Shown here: positions 31,575 to 43,414 of the stretch, piece by piece
How the letters are laid out: each line of letters begins with the position of its first letter
Numbering within the stretch: the stretch's first letter is position 1
Source: an uncultured Woeseiaceae bacterium
Lineage (GTDB): Bacteria > Pseudomonadota > Gammaproteobacteria > Steroidobacterales > Woeseiaceae
NCBI GenBank assembly: GCA_902512585.1
Contig: CABXJW010000005.1
Span: 1-56,024 of the forward strand
Direction of reading: 5' to 3'
Length of the DNA stretch: 56,024 nucleotides
Translations under genes and position numbers: made by a program
Notes under the pieces: model-generated
The model's database searches: none
Seen by the model: the letters and a program-made list of their open reading frames with translations, nothing else
What the model was told of the DNA's origin: nothing

Positions 31575-32528
31575 TCACTGCCTAATTAAAAATGATTTTA
31601 CAACGTGCGTCCATGCTTTCGCGATATTATCTAAATTATATCCGCCACCACCCAATCCTATAATACGTCCTTTACAATACTGGTCCGCAATTCGGCATAA
31701 TGATTCTGCCGCCATACCATGAGATTTCTCCGTTAATTCAAGTTGTGTAATTGGGTCACCGGCTAAACTATCAGCTCCGCATTGCAGTATAATGAACTCG
31801 GGTTGATTGTCTATCAGATAATTTTCAACTTGACACCAGAGTTGACTGAATTCATGATCGCCTGCCCCAGGAGGAAGGGAGAGATTAAGTTTAGTGTCTT
31901 TTGCTTTACCTCTTCCCGTCTCGCTTGTATGTCCAGTTCCTGGATACAAAGTGGCGCCATCTTGGTGAATATCTGCAAATAATAAATTTTCATCCTCCTC
32001 GAAATCATAAAAAACACCGTCCCCGTGATGAGCATCTATATCAACATAAGCAATACGCTGGATACCATAAACTTCTCGTAAATAATGTATCGCAATCCCA
32101 CAATCATTAAATACACAGAACCCTCCTGCCTTATCTCGACGAGCATGATGTAAACCCCCAATTGGAGAAAAAGCACGGCTGGCGTCTTCATGCATAATGG
32201 CATCAATGGCCGATAGCGTGGTACCTACAACATCTGAAGCCACCTCAAATACACCAATAAAAGCGGGAGTATCACCATGATCTAAATACCCCTTACCATC
32301 TTCAGAAGCCCGTGACACTTGATCAATATAATCTGATGTATGAAACAGCGCCAATTGATCCACAGTGGCTCTTCTCGGAGACATTAAGGTAACCTCAAAA
32401 TCTAACTTTTGTTGTGTAAGCGCGTCATGAAATGCCAAATGACGCTTGGGTCCAAATGGATGTTTTTCTCCGAAATTATAATCAGCTAATGCATCTCCCT
32501 TATAGACAAATACCGGTTTAGTGTTCAC
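31575..32528 (-). CDS. histone deacetylase family protein (AcuC/class II type)
   Basis: Zinc-dependent arginase-fold deacylase. It has GGLHHARRDKAGGFCVFND and DIDAHHGDGVFYDF, which give the catalytic His pair and Asp/His zinc ligands, and GGGGYN near the C-terminus. It is 317 aa and starts with GTG behind AGAGAG. Family knowledge: bacterial members act on acetyl-lysine proteins (AcuC on acetyl-CoA synthetase) or on acetylpolyamines. An acs gene lies 8 kb away, so Acs is a possible partner, but the substrate cannot be read from the sequence. Confidence 0.88.
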   Translation of the reverse strand: MNTKPVFVYKGDALADYNFGEKHPFGPKRHLAFHDALTQQKLDFEVTLMSPRRATVDQLALFHTSDYIDQVSRASEDGKGYLDHGDTPAFIGVFEVASDVVGTTLSAIDAIMHEDASRAFSPIGGLHHARRDKAGGFCVFNDCGIAIHYLREVYGIQRIAYVDIDAHHGDGVFYDFEEDENLLFADIHQDGATLYPGTGHTSETGRGKAKDTKLNLSLPPGAGDHEFSQLWCQVENYLIDNQPEFIILQCGADSLAGDPITQLELTEKSHGMAAESLCRIADQYCKGRIIGLGGGGYNLDNIAKAWTHVVKSFLIRQ

Positions 32529-32595
32529 AATTCTCTCTTTAATTCTAACCAGCGGTAATAATAACTAATTTCCGCAATCAAGATGGTGTTAATTT

Positions 32596-34263
32596 ATGGC
32601 GCAATATATTTATACGATGAATCGAGTGGCGAAAATGGTGCCTCCGAAACAATTCATTATTCGTGATATTTCTTTATCATTTTTTCCCGGGGCTAAAATT
32701 GGTGTATTGGGGCTCAATGGTTCTGGTAAATCGACATTACTCAAAATAATGGCGGGCCTTGATAACGAGTTTGATGGTGAAGCGCGTCCTCAACCCGGAA
32801 TCAATATTGGTTATCTACCCCAAGAACCAGAACTCGATGAAACAACCGATGTCAGGGGGAACATTGAAGCTGGGGTACATGCAACTAAGTCACTATTAAC
32901 TAGGTTTGATGAAATTAGTATGCGTTTCGGTGAAACAATCACTGACGACGAAATGAATGCTCTGTTAGAGGAGCAGGGTAAACTTCAGGATAAAATTGAT
33001 GCTTGTGGCGGTTGGGAATTAGATCGAAAGCTTGACATAGCTGCAGATGCATTGCGTTTACCACCCTGGGATGCTGATGTTACCAAACTCTCAGGAGGAG
33101 AAAAGCGACGTGTAGCACTCTGTCGCCTCTTATTATCTGAACCTGATATGTTATTACTTGATGAGCCGACAAACCATCTTGATGCTGAATCTGTCGCTTG
33201 GTTAGAACGATTTTTAGAAGAATATAATGGTACTGTCATTGCTGTAACACATGATCGATATTTTCTCGATAATGTTGCTGGTTGGATTTTAGAGCTTGAT
33301 CGAGGGCACGGTATTCCATGGGAAGGTAATTATTCATCTTGGTTGGAACAAAAAGAAGCTCGACTTTCTCAAGAAGAGGCTTCCGAAAAGGCGAAACAAA
33401 AGGCCATGCGAGTTGAACTTGAGTGGGTTCGTCAAAATCCAAAAGGACGTCAAGCAAAATCAAAAGCACGGCTCAAGCAATTCGCCGAATTGACTTCTGA
33501 AAAATATCAGGCGCGAAATGAAACCAACGAAATATTTATACCACCAGGTCCTCGTTTGGGTGATTTAGTCGTTGAGATAACGGACCTGAAAAAAGCTTTT
33601 GGAGAGAAACTGCTAATTAATTCATTGAATCTTCAGCTTCCACCAGGAGGAATAGTGGGCATCATTGGTCCAAATGGGGCGGGTAAAACCACTTTATTCC
33701 GGATGCTAAATGGCTCAGAAGAAATTGATGCTGGTGAAATTCGTCTTGGTGAAAGTGTTCAAATCGCCAGTGTAGACCAATCTCGTGATAGCTTAGATGA
33801 TAGTAAAACGATCTGGGAAGAGATATCTGATGGACAAGATATTATTACCGTAGGTAAATATGAGACACCATCACGAGCTTACGTTGGACGGTTCAATTTT
33901 CGCGGTAGTGATCAACAAAAGAAAATTGGTTTGCTTTCAGGAGGTGAAAGAAATCGAGTGCATCTAGCAAAAATGTTGAAATCTGGTGGAAACCTATTAC
34001 TGCTTGATGAGCCAACAAACGATTTAGATATTGAAACGCTACGTGCACTTGAAACAGCATTATTGGAGTTCCCAGGATCCGCTATAGTAATTTCACATGA
34101 TCGCTGGTTCCTGGATCGTATTGCTACGCATATACTGGCATTTGAAGGTGATAGTGAGGTGGTATGGTTTACTGGGAATTTCAGCGAATATGAGGAAGAT
34201 CGCAAAAAAAGACTGGGAAATGATGCGTCTCAACCACAACGTATTAAATATAAAAAACTTTAA
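32596..34263 (+). CDS. ettA: energy-dependent translational throttle protein EttA
   Basis: ABC-F protein with two ATPase domains. Walker A sites are GLNGSGKST and GPNGAGKTT; signatures are [15 protein letters not shown] and [15 protein letters not shown]. Each is followed by a DEPTNHLD or DEPTNDLD Walker B. The linker (about 240-320) forms the P-site tRNA interaction arm. It is 555 aa, exactly the E. coli length. It binds the ribosomal E site and gates the first elongation step by ATP/ADP level. It has no membrane segment. Confidence 0.97.
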   Translation: MAQYIYTMNRVAKMVPPKQFIIRDISLSFFPGAKIGVLGLNGSGKSTLLKIMAGLDNEFDGEARPQPGINIGYLPQEPELDETTDVRGNIEAGVHATKSLLTRFDEISMRFGETITDDEMNALLEEQGKLQDKIDACGGWELDRKLDIAADALRLPPWDADVTKLSGGEKRRVALCRLLLSEPDMLLLDEPTNHLDAESVAWLERFLEEYNGTVIAVTHDRYFLDNVAGWILELDRGHGIPWEGNYSSWLEQKEARLSQEEASEKAKQKAMRVELEWVRQNPKGRQAKSKARLKQFAELTSEKYQARNETNEIFIPPGPRLGDLVVEITDLKKAFGEKLLINSLNLQLPPGGIVGIIGPNGAGKTTLFRMLNGSEEIDAGEIRLGESVQIASVDQSRDSLDDSKTIWEEISDGQDIITVGKYETPSRAYVGRFNFRGSDQQKKIGLLSGGERNRVHLAKMLKSGGNLLLLDEPTNDLDIETLRALETALLEFPGSAIVISHDRWFLDRIATHILAFEGDSEVVWFTGNFSEYEEDRKKRLGNDASQPQRIKYKKL

Positions 34264-34306
34264 TTATCGTTGATCAAATTTAACTGAAATTTAATGAGGA
34301 AATGAT

Positions 34307-35437
34307 ATGTTTCATCAATTCAAAATAGAGAGTTATCTAACAGAACATGAAAAAAATGTCGCTTATAATTACTCTGAAAGCGGTGTTCATCCAATCAAAA
34401 TCGGTGATTTCTTCGAACTTGCAGGGAGAGATCTTGCTGAAATATCAAATATTGAAATGGATTACCCAAATGTCCGAGGTAAAGTTGAATTACGCGAAAA
34501 AATTGCCTCTTTATACCCTGATGCAAATTTAAATAATATTCTCACAACAATTGGTGCATCAGAGGCAAATTATTTAATCGCTGAAACAATATTAAAACCT
34601 GGTGATGAGTTAATTGCATTGCAACCGGCATACATGCAATTACCGGGAAACGCACAAAATAATGGCATAACACTCAAAACAGTCGAATTAATCGAAGCTC
34701 AAAACTGGGCCTTGAATACCGATCAATTAATGGCGACAGTAAACAGTAATACCAAAATTATTAGTATTATTAACCCACATAATCCTACAGGACACATCCT
34801 CACTCAAACCGAAGTGAATGCAATCATCAAAGCCGCCTCAAGTGTAGGTGCATGGATTGTAGCTGACGAGGTATATGCTGGAACTGAACGCGGTGATACT
34901 CCCAGAACTCCCTCTTTTTGGGGTCAATATGATCGAGTTATTGCAGTTAATAGTATGAGTAAAGCCTATGGAATGCCAGGCTTAAGAATTGGCTGGATTG
35001 TCGCTCCAGAAGAGCTCATGCCTCAATTTCAATTGCGTCATGAATACACTACGATCAGCTCAACCATGCTTGGAAATGAATTAGCAAATATAGCCCTAGA
35101 TCCTGAGGTGAGACCAAAACTCACACAGCGAGCTCGAGAACTAATTAACTTTGGTTTTGATACATTAATGGATATGTTAGCCGTTCATAATGACACTTAT
35201 TCGGTAGTGCCTCCTGAAGCTTCAGCCATGTGTATTGTGCGTTATGACCTCCCTGTTGACTCACTTGAATTTGTGAACCGATTGGTTCACGAAAAAAGCA
35301 CTTTGGTTGTCCCAGGAAATTGTTTTGGTCTTGATCGTCATTTTCGATGTAGCTCAGCCCTCCCCGAAGTCTATCTTCGCGAAGGACTGGCTAATATAAA
35401 TGCACTGGTTGCTGAAATAAAAGGTCAGTCTAAATAA
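34307..35437 (+). CDS. class I/II pyridoxal-phosphate aminotransferase
   Basis: 376-residue fold type I aminotransferase. The PLP lysine lies in [17 protein letters not shown], and the ADEVYAGTE stretch holds the pyridine-binding Asp. The NPHNPTGHI motif is also clear. The N-terminal region ([15 protein letters not shown]) resembles arginine/glutamine-type or other amino acid:keto acid members but gives no sure substrate. GAGGAAATG lies just before the ATG. It converges with purL, overlapping its 3' end by 13 bases. Confidence 0.85.
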   Translation: MFHQFKIESYLTEHEKNVAYNYSESGVHPIKIGDFFELAGRDLAEISNIEMDYPNVRGKVELREKIASLYPDANLNNILTTIGASEANYLIAETILKPGDELIALQPAYMQLPGNAQNNGITLKTVELIEAQNWALNTDQLMATVNSNTKIISIINPHNPTGHILTQTEVNAIIKAASSVGAWIVADEVYAGTERGDTPRTPSFWGQYDRVIAVNSMSKAYGMPGLRIGWIVAPEELMPQFQLRHEYTTISSTMLGNELANIALDPEVRPKLTQRARELINFGFDTLMDMLAVHNDTYSVVPPEASAMCIVRYDLPVDSLEFVNRLVHEKSTLVVPGNCFGLDRHFRCSSALPEVYLREGLANINALVAEIKGQSK

Positions 35438-38400
35438 CGACGAGCATTTTGGAACATTCGGAACCAAGGTCCATTCTCACCCCATTCTTCAGGATGCCAT
35501 GAATTCTGAACAGTACGTGCGACACGCTCGGGGTGTGGCATAATTATGGTGGCCCGGCCATCTGGCGTGGTTAAACCACAAATCCCATTGATAGATCCGT
35601 TTGGATTAGCTGGGTAACGTTCCGCAACATTTCCTCGATTATCAATATAGCGTAGGGCAATTTCATGCTGCGCTGCATCATGATGATGCTCACTAGTGAA
35701 AATAGCACGCCCTTCTCCATGAGAAGTGGCAATGGGCAAGCGAGATCCATGCATCCCTGTCAGAAAAATTGATGGATTATTCATAATTTCAACAAGACTG
35801 AATCTGGCCTCAAATTGTTCGGATTTGTTTGTTTTAAATTGCGGCCAATGTTCCGCGCCAGGAATCAATTCTTTGAGATTCGATAACATCTGACAGCCAT
35901 TACACACTCCTAAAGTAAAACTATCTTGCCGCATGAAAAATTCAGCAAATTGGTCTCTAAGTTGTGTGTTAAAGAGAATAGACTTAGCCCAACCACCACC
36001 TGCACCCAACACATCCCCATAGGAAAAACCTCCACAAGCCACTACTCCTTGGTAGTGCTGCAGGGAATCCTGCTGATCAATTAAGTCACTCATATGAACA
36101 TCCACAGCCTCAAAACCTGCACTGATGAATGCTGCTGCCATCTCATACTGACTATTCACCCCTTGTTCTCGTAAAATTGCAACTTTTGGCTTTAAACCAG
36201 TAACTTTCCGGTGAATTTTTGTCTCTAACTCGAATGATAATGAAACATTCATGCCTGGATCATCTTCATCAAGAATATGATCATATTCCTCAAGCGCTGT
36301 TACCGGGTTATCACGTAAAGATTGTATTTGATAGGAAGTTTCCGACCAAATTCGTTGTAATTGAGTACGACCACTTCGATACATAATCTCATCATCATTG
36401 TAAACGGTAAATTGCTCGTCTGGTGCTACTTCACCGATATCTATCCAATGCATTTTTTGCTGCTCTAGCACTACCTTAACTGCGTCGAGCTTACTTTCAG
36501 CAACTTGGATAACCGCACCCAATTCTTCATTAAATAAATCACGAATAATTTTCTCAGCTGAACCAGATAACTTTAAAGAAGCTCCCAAATGGCCTGCAAA
36601 CATCATCTCTGTAACAGTTGCTAATAGACCACCATCTGATCGATCATGATAAGCCAACACTAAATTTTGCGCCAACAAGAGCTGCACACCCTCAAAAAAG
36701 ATTTTCAAATTCATAGGTAATTCTATGTCCGGCGCATATCCACCAGTAAGATTATAGACTTGCGCCAGGACTGACCCGCCCAACCGTTCTTTACCTTCAC
36801 CGAGATCCAACAACAAAAGTCGAGAAGGTTCATTGATGCGTTTTAATTCAGGAGTAAAATGATTGCGTACATCGGTGACTGGTGCAAAAGCAGAAATGAT
36901 TAATGATACAGGGGCCACTACCTGATAATCACTGCCCTTATCATGCCATTGTGTGCGCATCGATAATGAGTCCTTACCGACCGGTATAGCAATTCCCAAA
37001 TCTCGACAAAAATCCACACTGATCGCTTTTACTGTATCGAATAATTTAGCATCTTCGCCGGGATGACCCGCTGCTGCCATCCAATTAGCTGACAGTTTTA
37101 TTTTACCCAACTCCCCGATGGATGCCGCTGCAATATTGGTAATAGCCTCTCCAACTGCCATGCGACCTGAGGCCGGGGCATCAATGGTGGCTAATGGTGA
37201 ACGCTCCCCCATAGCCATCGCTTCCCCTGTATTAGCACTAAAGCCACTGGCTGTAATTGCTACATCACTGACTGGTACTTGCCATGGTCCAACAAGCTGA
37301 TCACGAACACTCAAACCACCGACTGTTCGATCCCCGATATGAATTAAAAATGACTTGTCAGCCACACTCGGAAAACGAAGGACACGTTCAATTGCTTCAT
37401 CAAGCTTAACTCCATCCAATACTAATGGTTGAATCTCTTGCTGTATGCGCTGCACATCGCGAATCATTTTAGGTGGCTTGCCCAGTAATACCTCCATCGG
37501 AATATTGACTGGTTTATTATCAAAATGCCGATCATTAACCGTTAAATTTTCAGTCTCATTTAAGACACCAACTAATGAATATGGGCAACGCTCGCGATCA
37601 CATATTTCAATAAATTCAGCGCGTCGTGATTTATCTATTACTAAAACATAGCGTTCCTGCGCCTCATTACACCATATCGCCATCGGGGACATCCCTGGTT
37701 CTGCATTATCCACTTCCCTTAATTCTAATGCAGCACCATGATGACTGTGATCCACCGCTTCTGGAATAGCATTAGAGAGTCCACCAGCACCAATATCATG
37801 AATTAATAAAATTGGATTAGCTTGCCCCATGGAGACGCATCGATCTATAACCTCTTGCGCACGCCTTTCTATTTCTGGGTTACCGCGTTGCACTGAAGCA
37901 AAATCTAAATCCTCACTACTGGTACCGCTCGCTAAACTAGAGGCTGCACCACCACCCAAACCAATCAGCATGGCAGGTCCACCTATTACAATTATTTCGG
38001 TATCGGGAGGAACATCAATCTTTTTAGCATGCTCATCTCGAACATTACCAACTCCACCGGCTATCATAATCGGTTTATGGTAGCCACGAATTTCATTATC
38101 AGGTAAATGGGGTAAGGCACTCTCATAGGTTCGGAAATAACCCAATAAATTTGGACGTCCAAATTCATTATTAAATGCGGCGCCACCCAATGGTCCATCC
38201 GTCATTATTTCTAGTGGTGTTGCCATCCGTTCAGATTGACCAAAAGTTTGCTCCCAAGGTTGCTCATAACCAGAAATCCTTAAATGGGAAACAGTGAAGC
38301 CGGTTAATCCCGCCTTTGGTTTGGCGCCCAAACCTGTGGCACCTTCATCCCTTATTTCTCCACCCGATCCGGTGGCCGCACCAGCAAAAGGTGAAATGGC

Positions 38401-39300
38401 TGTAGGGTGATTATGTGTTTCAACCTTCATCACAATGTGGATAGGTTCTGACGTCAGAGTAAATTCACGTTTTGGTAATGAAGCCATCAATCGATCTGTC
38501 GTAAAGCCCTCTATGACTGCTGCATTATCCGAATACGCAGATATCACACCTTCTGGATTTGCTTTTGTTGTGCTCTTGATCATCGCAAATAATTTCTCTG
38601 GACGCTCATCTCCATCAATTATCCAGTCAGCATTAAATATTTTATGCCGACAATGCTCTGAATTTGCCTGCGCAAACATCATTAACTCCGCATCCGTGGG
38701 ATTCCTATTCATTGCTTGATAGTGCTCACAAAGATAATCAATCTCGTCATCCGACAATGCTAAACCTAACTCTTGATTGGCATTTTGCAGGGCCGACTTA
38801 CCTTCGGTTAGTAATTCCACTACAGTAATTGGTTGAGGTGCCTGCTGAATAAATAAACTATCGGCCTGATTATCATCTGTCAGAACACTCTCAGTCATTC
38901 GGTCATGAAGAGCTTGTTCAATCTTCTGTATTTGTTCTGGAGTTATTGTTTCAGGCGCACTAAAAGTATAACAAACCCCTCTCTCAATCCGTGAGATCAT
39001 ATCTAAACCACAAGCATGTGTTATATCAGTAGCTTTACTAGACCACGCAGAAATAGTCCCAATCCTAGGAACAACTCTAATTTTTCTGGCCGCCTCATCA
39101 AGCTTTATAACTGGTTCATCAGATAATAAAAGTGCGACTAATCGCTCAAGATGTTCAGCATCCAGAGCGCTATTTAATTGCACGTAATACTGATAAAAAA
39201 CATCAAGAAGGATGACTTCAGCATCAATTTTGCTAAGTACTATATTGAGTTTTTTAATACGAAAGTCAGAGAGTGCTCGCTGCCCAGTTATGCACAACAT
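35425..39300 (-). CDS. purL: phosphoribosylformylglycinamidine synthase
   Basis: Fourth step of purine synthesis, a large single-chain enzyme. It has two PurM-like ATP domains ([21 protein letters not shown] and GKDSLSM motifs) and a C-terminal glutaminase with C in GVCNGCQML and H/E in PHPERV. The frame is open to a TTG at 39345. The ATG at 39300 ([13 protein letters not shown]) is preferred because it lines up with the E. coli N-terminus and gives 1291 aa (E. coli 1295). It is a single gene; its partner purF lies 30 kb to the left. Confidence 0.95.
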   Translation of the reverse strand: MLCITGQRALSDFRIKKLNIVLSKIDAEVILLDVFYQYYVQLNSALDAEHLERLVALLLSDEPVIKLDEAARKIRVVPRIGTISAWSSKATDITHACGLDMISRIERGVCYTFSAPETITPEQIQKIEQALHDRMTESVLTDDNQADSLFIQQAPQPITVVELLTEGKSALQNANQELGLALSDDEIDYLCEHYQAMNRNPTDAELMMFAQANSEHCRHKIFNADWIIDGDERPEKLFAMIKSTTKANPEGVISAYSDNAAVIEGFTTDRLMASLPKREFTLTSEPIHIVMKVETHNHPTAISPFAGAATGSGGEIRDEGATGLGAKPKAGLTGFTVSHLRISGYEQPWEQTFGQSERMATPLEIMTDGPLGGAAFNNEFGRPNLLGYFRTYESALPHLPDNEIRGYHKPIMIAGGVGNVRDEHAKKIDVPPDTEIIVIGGPAMLIGLGGGAASSLASGTSSEDLDFASVQRGNPEIERRAQEVIDRCVSMGQANPILLIHDIGAGGLSNAIPEAVDHSHHGAALELREVDNAEPGMSPMAIWCNEAQERYVLVIDKSRRAEFIEICDRERCPYSLVGVLNETENLTVNDRHFDNKPVNIPMEVLLGKPPKMIRDVQRIQQEIQPLVLDGVKLDEAIERVLRFPSVADKSFLIHIGDRTVGGLSVRDQLVGPWQVPVSDVAITASGFSANTGEAMAMGERSPLATIDAPASGRMAVGEAITNIAAASIGELGKIKLSANWMAAAGHPGEDAKLFDTVKAISVDFCRDLGIAIPVGKDSLSMRTQWHDKGSDYQVVAPVSLIISAFAPVTDVRNHFTPELKRINEPSRLLLLDLGEGKERLGGSVLAQVYNLTGGYAPDIELPMNLKIFFEGVQLLLAQNLVLAYHDRSDGGLLATVTEMMFAGHLGASLKLSGSAEKIIRDLFNEELGAVIQVAESKLDAVKVVLEQQKMHWIDIGEVAPDEQFTVYNDDEIMYRSGRTQLQRIWSETSYQIQSLRDNPVTALEEYDHILDEDDPGMNVSLSFELETKIHRKVTGLKPKVAILREQGVNSQYEMAAAFISAGFEAVDVHMSDLIDQQDSLQHYQGVVACGGFSYGDVLGAGGGWAKSILFNTQLRDQFAEFFMRQDSFTLGVCNGCQMLSNLKELIPGAEHWPQFKTNKSEQFEARFSLVEIMNNPSIFLTGMHGSRLPIATSHGEGRAIFTSEHHHDAAQHEIALRYIDNRGNVAERYPANPNGSINGICGLTTPDGRATIIMPHPERVARTVQNSWHPEEWGENGPWFRMFQNARRYLD

Positions 39301-39409
39301 TTCATGCTTGGATTTACTGGAAGATTGTAAAGCGGTTACAGACAAACTTTTAGTATCCTGTTATGCAAAATCCATCTCACGAGATTGATTCAAGTGAGAT
39401 ACACCAACG

Positions 39410-39742
39410 TTATTTAGTGTTACCACCGGGGTTATACATATGCGCTGGAAATTGAGTAACATTACCACCTTCCAGTTTCGAAATTTTACTAACACCCTCT
39501 TTATCTACCTCATCAATTCGAATAATAGAATGCATCGGTAAATGAGTGCGTTTTACACCTTCAAACTCAGTTTTTATTTTCTCTTCAGATGGATCAACCA
39601 CCACCGAGCTTCGCTCACCGAATACCAGCTCCTCTACCTCAATGAAACCAAATAACATGCCTTGTTCCACTGAATTAGCGTAGATCTCATATACTTGCCC
39701 TTGGCTCATAAAAGAAATTCTATATAAAGTTTTTTTTGCCAT
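39410..39742 (-). CDS. DUF1820 family protein
   Basis: Small soluble protein (110 aa) of a family seen in gamma- and betaproteobacteria, with the recognisable start KKTLYRISFMSQGQVYEIYA and the FGFIEVEELVFGE segment. A conserved IIRIDEVDKEG stretch lies near residue 75. Its function is unknown. It is likely a single-gene unit upstream of acs in the opposite order to purL; nothing in its context suggests a role. Confidence 0.85.
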   Translation of the reverse strand: MAKKTLYRISFMSQGQVYEIYANSVEQGMLFGFIEVEELVFGERSSVVVDPSEEKIKTEFEGVKRTHLPMHSIIRIDEVDKEGVSKISKLEGGNVTQFPAHMYNPGGNTK

Positions 39743-39902
39743 AACGATTTAGTTAATCCATTGTTAAAAGTAGTTACGAAAGAATTGAATATAAGTTTAC
39801 CCAAAATTCTAATCAGATACTCAACTTATAAATATATTTTTTTATTTTTTTCTCTGCTCAGATTTTTAAATAATTCTATTGCAATACAAACTTAGGCAAT
39901 CA

Positions 39903-41843
39903 TTACCGATTCATACGATTATCAATTAAGGCAACGGTCACACTAGGATCTGCTAATGTTGAGGTGTCCCCCAGATCTGCATAATCATCTGCAGCAATTT
40001 TGCGCAAAATTCTTCGCATTATTTTTCCCGATCTTGTTTTTGGAAGATTTGGCGCCCATTGCAATAAATCTGGAGTTGCAATTGGACCAATTTCTTTTCG
40101 GACCCATTGTTTTAATAAATCACTCAATTCTTCTGTGGGTTCTGTGCCTTGCATTAATGTTACATATGCATAAATACCTTGGCCTTTAATAGCATGCGGG
40201 TAACCGACTACCGCCGCTTCAGCTACCTCTGGATGGGCAACCAATGCACTTTCAACTTCAGCTGTGCCCATACGATGACCAGAAACATTCAACACGTCAT
40301 CAACTCTACCGGTAATCCAATAATCGCCATCGACATCCCGCCGAGCTCCATCACCAGTCATATAACTATTCTCATAGGTAGAAAAATACGTTTCAACAAA
40401 TCTTGCATGATCACCATAAACTGTTCGCATCTGCCCAGGCCAACTATCTAAAATAACTAAATTACCCTCGGTGGCTCCCTCAAGGATATTTCCTTCAGGA
40501 TCAACGATAGCAAGTTGAATTCCAAATAAAGGCTTGGTTGCAGAGCCTGGTTTTAACTCAGTTACTCCTGGTATAGGACTGATGAGGACACCACCAGTTT
40601 CGGTTTGCCACCAGGTATCAACTATTGGGCAACGACCCTCCCCTACAACCTTGTAATACCATTCCCATGCTTCAGGATTAATGGGCTCTCCCACACTCCC
40701 TAAAATTCGCAATGATTGCCTTGAGGTCTGTTTGACTGGTGTATCACCTTCTCGCATTAAAGCACGAATAGCCGTCGGTGCTGTATAACATATATTTACA
40801 GCATGTTTGTCACACACCTCCCAAAAACGCGCAGCGGTTGGATAATTCGGTACCCCTTCGAACATCAAAGTAGTTGCTCCATTAGCCAGAGGTCCATACA
40901 CGATATAAGTATGACCTGTGACCCAACCTACATCAGCAGTGCACCAATAAATATCACCCGGATGATAATCAAATACATATTCATGTGTGAGTGAGGCATA
41001 AACCATATAACCACCGGTAGTATGCAATACTCCTTTTGGTTTTCCGGTGGAGCCAGAGGTATAAAGAATAAATAATGGATCTTCAGCAGCCATTTCCTCA
41101 CAAGGGCAATCCGCATCAACTTCTTGTTCTATTTCATGTAACCAGACATCTGTTTCATTATTCCAGGGTATCGCAGCACCGGTATTTTTAATCACAAGGA
41201 CTTTTTCTAAGGTGGTTACTGAAGGATTTATGACAGCTGCGTCTACATTCTTTTTCAAAGGGATTGATTTCGCACCACGCACCCCCTCATCGGCAGTGAT
41301 AATAATATTCGAAGCACAATCACTAATTCTACCGGCCAATGCTTCAGGAGAAAAACCACCAAAGACTACGCTGTGCACAGCACCAATTCTCGCACAAGCA
41401 AGCATGGCAATGGCAGCCTCAGGAATCATGGGCATATAAAGCGTAATCCGATCACCACGTTTTGCACCCATTGCTTTAAGCGCATTCGCGAATAAAGCAA
41501 CTCGAGAGTGTAACTGTCCGTAGGTTATCTTTTCATCACGTGAAGGATCATCCCCCTCCCATAGAATAGCTACGTCATCTCTTTTTTCTGGTAAATGCCG
41601 ATCGACACAGTTATAGCAAGCATTCAGTGTGCCATCAGCAAACCATCGGATATGCACATCATCACTGGCAAACGACACATCTTTTATTTCGCTAAAAGGT
41701 TTTACCCAATGAATTCGTTCTGCTTGACGTGCCCAAAAACCCTCATTATCTTCAATCGATTCTTGATACATGGCTGCATATGAGGTTGCATCAAGATGGG
41801 TAGTGTTATGCATATGTGCAGCTACTGGGTATTTTTTTGACAT
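39903..41843 (-). CDS. acs: acetyl-CoA synthetase
   Basis: Activates acetate to acetyl-CoA through acetyl-AMP. The AMP-binding P-loop is [14 protein letters not shown], followed by the WWQTETGG motif. The C-terminal lysine that is controlled by acetylation lies in [11 protein letters not shown]. The length is 646 aa (E. coli 652). The gene is monocistronic and divergent from the aldo/keto reductase. The HDAC-family protein at 31.6 kb could in principle remove an acetyl group from this lysine; this is inference. Confidence 0.97.
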   Translation of the reverse strand: MSKKYPVAAHMHNTTHLDATSYAAMYQESIEDNEGFWARQAERIHWVKPFSEIKDVSFASDDVHIRWFADGTLNACYNCVDRHLPEKRDDVAILWEGDDPSRDEKITYGQLHSRVALFANALKAMGAKRGDRITLYMPMIPEAAIAMLACARIGAVHSVVFGGFSPEALAGRISDCASNIIITADEGVRGAKSIPLKKNVDAAVINPSVTTLEKVLVIKNTGAAIPWNNETDVWLHEIEQEVDADCPCEEMAAEDPLFILYTSGSTGKPKGVLHTTGGYMVYASLTHEYVFDYHPGDIYWCTADVGWVTGHTYIVYGPLANGATTLMFEGVPNYPTAARFWEVCDKHAVNICYTAPTAIRALMREGDTPVKQTSRQSLRILGSVGEPINPEAWEWYYKVVGEGRCPIVDTWWQTETGGVLISPIPGVTELKPGSATKPLFGIQLAIVDPEGNILEGATEGNLVILDSWPGQMRTVYGDHARFVETYFSTYENSYMTGDGARRDVDGDYWITGRVDDVLNVSGHRMGTAEVESALVAHPEVAEAAVVGYPHAIKGQGIYAYVTLMQGTEPTEELSDLLKQWVRKEIGPIATPDLLQWAPNLPKTRSGKIMRRILRKIAADDYADLGDTSTLADPSVTVALIDNRMNR

Positions 41844-41900
41844 AATTCATTTTACCTTAACTATTGATTTTGCCAGACAGGTATTATGCAACTTAATTTA

Positions 41901-41928
41901 TTGTTAAGCTAACATTGGTGCGTATAAA
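41901..41928 (+). promoter_or_regulatory. promoter of the aldo/keto reductase gene
   Basis: TTGTTA (41901-41906) and TATAAA (41923-41928) are separated by 16 bases, a good sigma-70 match, 29 bases before the ATG. An inverted repeat, TGTTA-AGC-TAACA (41902-41914), overlaps the -35 box and may be an operator. Confidence 0.5.
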
Positions 41929-41956
41929 AATACGGATAGTATAAGGAGGGTATTTG

Positions 41957-42874
41957 ATGTCTATCACCAGAAGAAAATTCACTCAAATTGGTCTTGGTAC
42001 TGGAGCACTGATGGCAATGCCATTAAGTTTAGGTAAACCTAATTCGACCCTTATTAAACGCACAATCCCCTCCTCCGGTGAAGTTATTCCAGTCATTGGG
42101 TTAGGCACCAATCGTTATGGTGTCGGTGCTGATAAGATAGCCCGGGCCACATTATCTCAAACTTTACAGAAATTTCATGCACTCGGTGGGACCGTGATTG
42201 ATACTGCACCTTCCTATGGAAGCTCTGAAGTCGTCTTGGGTGAATTGCTTGATAAGCTTGGTATTCAGGAAGATCTATTTTTGGCCAGTAAAGTCGATAG
42301 CCGAAATCTATCTGATAATAAAGCTGGCTACCGAGCCTCTTTAGCTCGTTTTAACACACCGCAATTTGATCTCATGCAAGTCCATAACTTCAAAGATTGG
42401 CAGAATTCACTGGCCTTGTTACAAGAGAAAAAAATGGCTGGTGAGATTCGCTATATCGGCATGACAACGCATATGCCAAATCAATACTCACTCATGGAAC
42501 AGGTCATCAAAGAACACGCACTGGATTTTATTCAAGTTAATCTATCATTGGCAAATCAACGCAGTTCTAGTGAACGACTAATACCACTCGCAGCTGACCA
42601 AGGGGTAGCTGTATTGATCAATCGTCCTTTTGGAGGTGGTGGCGTATTCTCTAAGCTAAGTCAAACCAAACTACCAGACTGGTCACAAGAATTTGAATGT
42701 GAAAGTTGGGGGCAGTTTTTATTAAAATACGCTCTTTCACAACCAGGAGTTACTGCAGCTATCCCAGGGATGACCAAAGCCAGACATGTTATTGATAATA
42801 TTCAAGGTGGCTGCGGATTAATGCCAACCGCACAATTGCGTCAACGCCAAGAAGCTTTTTTTGATGCCCTCTAG
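41957..42874 (+). CDS. aldo/keto reductase with Tat signal peptide
   Basis: The start is the ATG at 41957; AAGGAGG lies 7 bases upstream and rules out the in-frame TTG just before. The N-terminus has a twin-arginine motif, ITRRKFTQ, followed by a hydrophobic run ending near residue 25, so the folded protein is probably sent to the periplasm. The TIM-barrel shows the AKR tetrad in order: D (VIDTAPSYG), Y (PSYGSSE), K (ASKVD), H (QVHNF). It is 305 aa. The substrate is unknown. The gene converges with gmhB across 9 bases. Confidence 0.85.
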   Translation: MSITRRKFTQIGLGTGALMAMPLSLGKPNSTLIKRTIPSSGEVIPVIGLGTNRYGVGADKIARATLSQTLQKFHALGGTVIDTAPSYGSSEVVLGELLDKLGIQEDLFLASKVDSRNLSDNKAGYRASLARFNTPQFDLMQVHNFKDWQNSLALLQEKKMAGEIRYIGMTTHMPNQYSLMEQVIKEHALDFIQVNLSLANQRSSSERLIPLAADQGVAVLINRPFGGGGVFSKLSQTKLPDWSQEFECESWGQFLLKYALSQPGVTAAIPGMTKARHVIDNIQGGCGLMPTAQLRQRQEAFFDAL

Positions 42875-42883
42875 TTAAATATT

Positions 42884-43414
42884 TTACAAATAAGCAGCTT
42901 TTTTTAGAAAATGATAGAGATTATCGTCCTCAAATAATAAACCTTTTATACCGGCCTGCCGAGCTGCCTCTAGATCAGTTTCTTTATCACCAACCAAAAC
43001 ACTGCGAGATAGATCAATTGGCCAGTTTGCGATTAAATCCAATAGCATACCGGGTGCTGGCTTGCGCCACTGACAGGCAATTCGATATTCATCTATAACG
43101 GCCTCACTATGATGTGGGCAATAGCGAAAATCATCAATTTTTGCTCCGTGTTGTTGCAGTTCATCTTGCATGAATTGATGGATTTTACAAACATCCTGTT
43201 CGGTATAAAAACCTCTACCAATGCCCGATTGATTCGTCACTATAAACACAAAATAATCACGCTCATTACATCGCTTTATGGCCTCAATTGCACCATCAAT
43301 CCATTGCCAATCTTTGATTTTATAGATATAACCTCTATCCTGATTTAGTACCCCATCTCGATCAAAGAAGATAGCTGGTCGTGCCACTGAGATATCGGAA
43401 CTGATGGATGTCAT
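42884..43414 (-). CDS. gmhB: D-glycero-beta-D-manno-heptose 1,7-bisphosphate 7-phosphatase
   Basis: HAD-superfamily phosphatase of heptose synthesis for the LPS core. The nucleophile and acid are in FFDRDGVLNQDRGY, motif II is VTNQSGIGRG, and the metal site is VLVGDKETDLEAAR. The zinc-binding Cys/His set (CPHH and C in IACQW) is present. It is 176 aa (E. coli 191). It overlaps gmhA by 4 bases (ATGA), so the two are coupled. Confidence 0.93.
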   Translation of the reverse strand: MTSISSDISVARPAIFFDRDGVLNQDRGYIYKIKDWQWIDGAIEAIKRCNERDYFVFIVTNQSGIGRGFYTEQDVCKIHQFMQDELQQHGAKIDDFRYCPHHSEAVIDEYRIACQWRKPAPGMLLDLIANWPIDLSRSVLVGDKETDLEAARQAGIKGLLFEDDNLYHFLKKAAYL

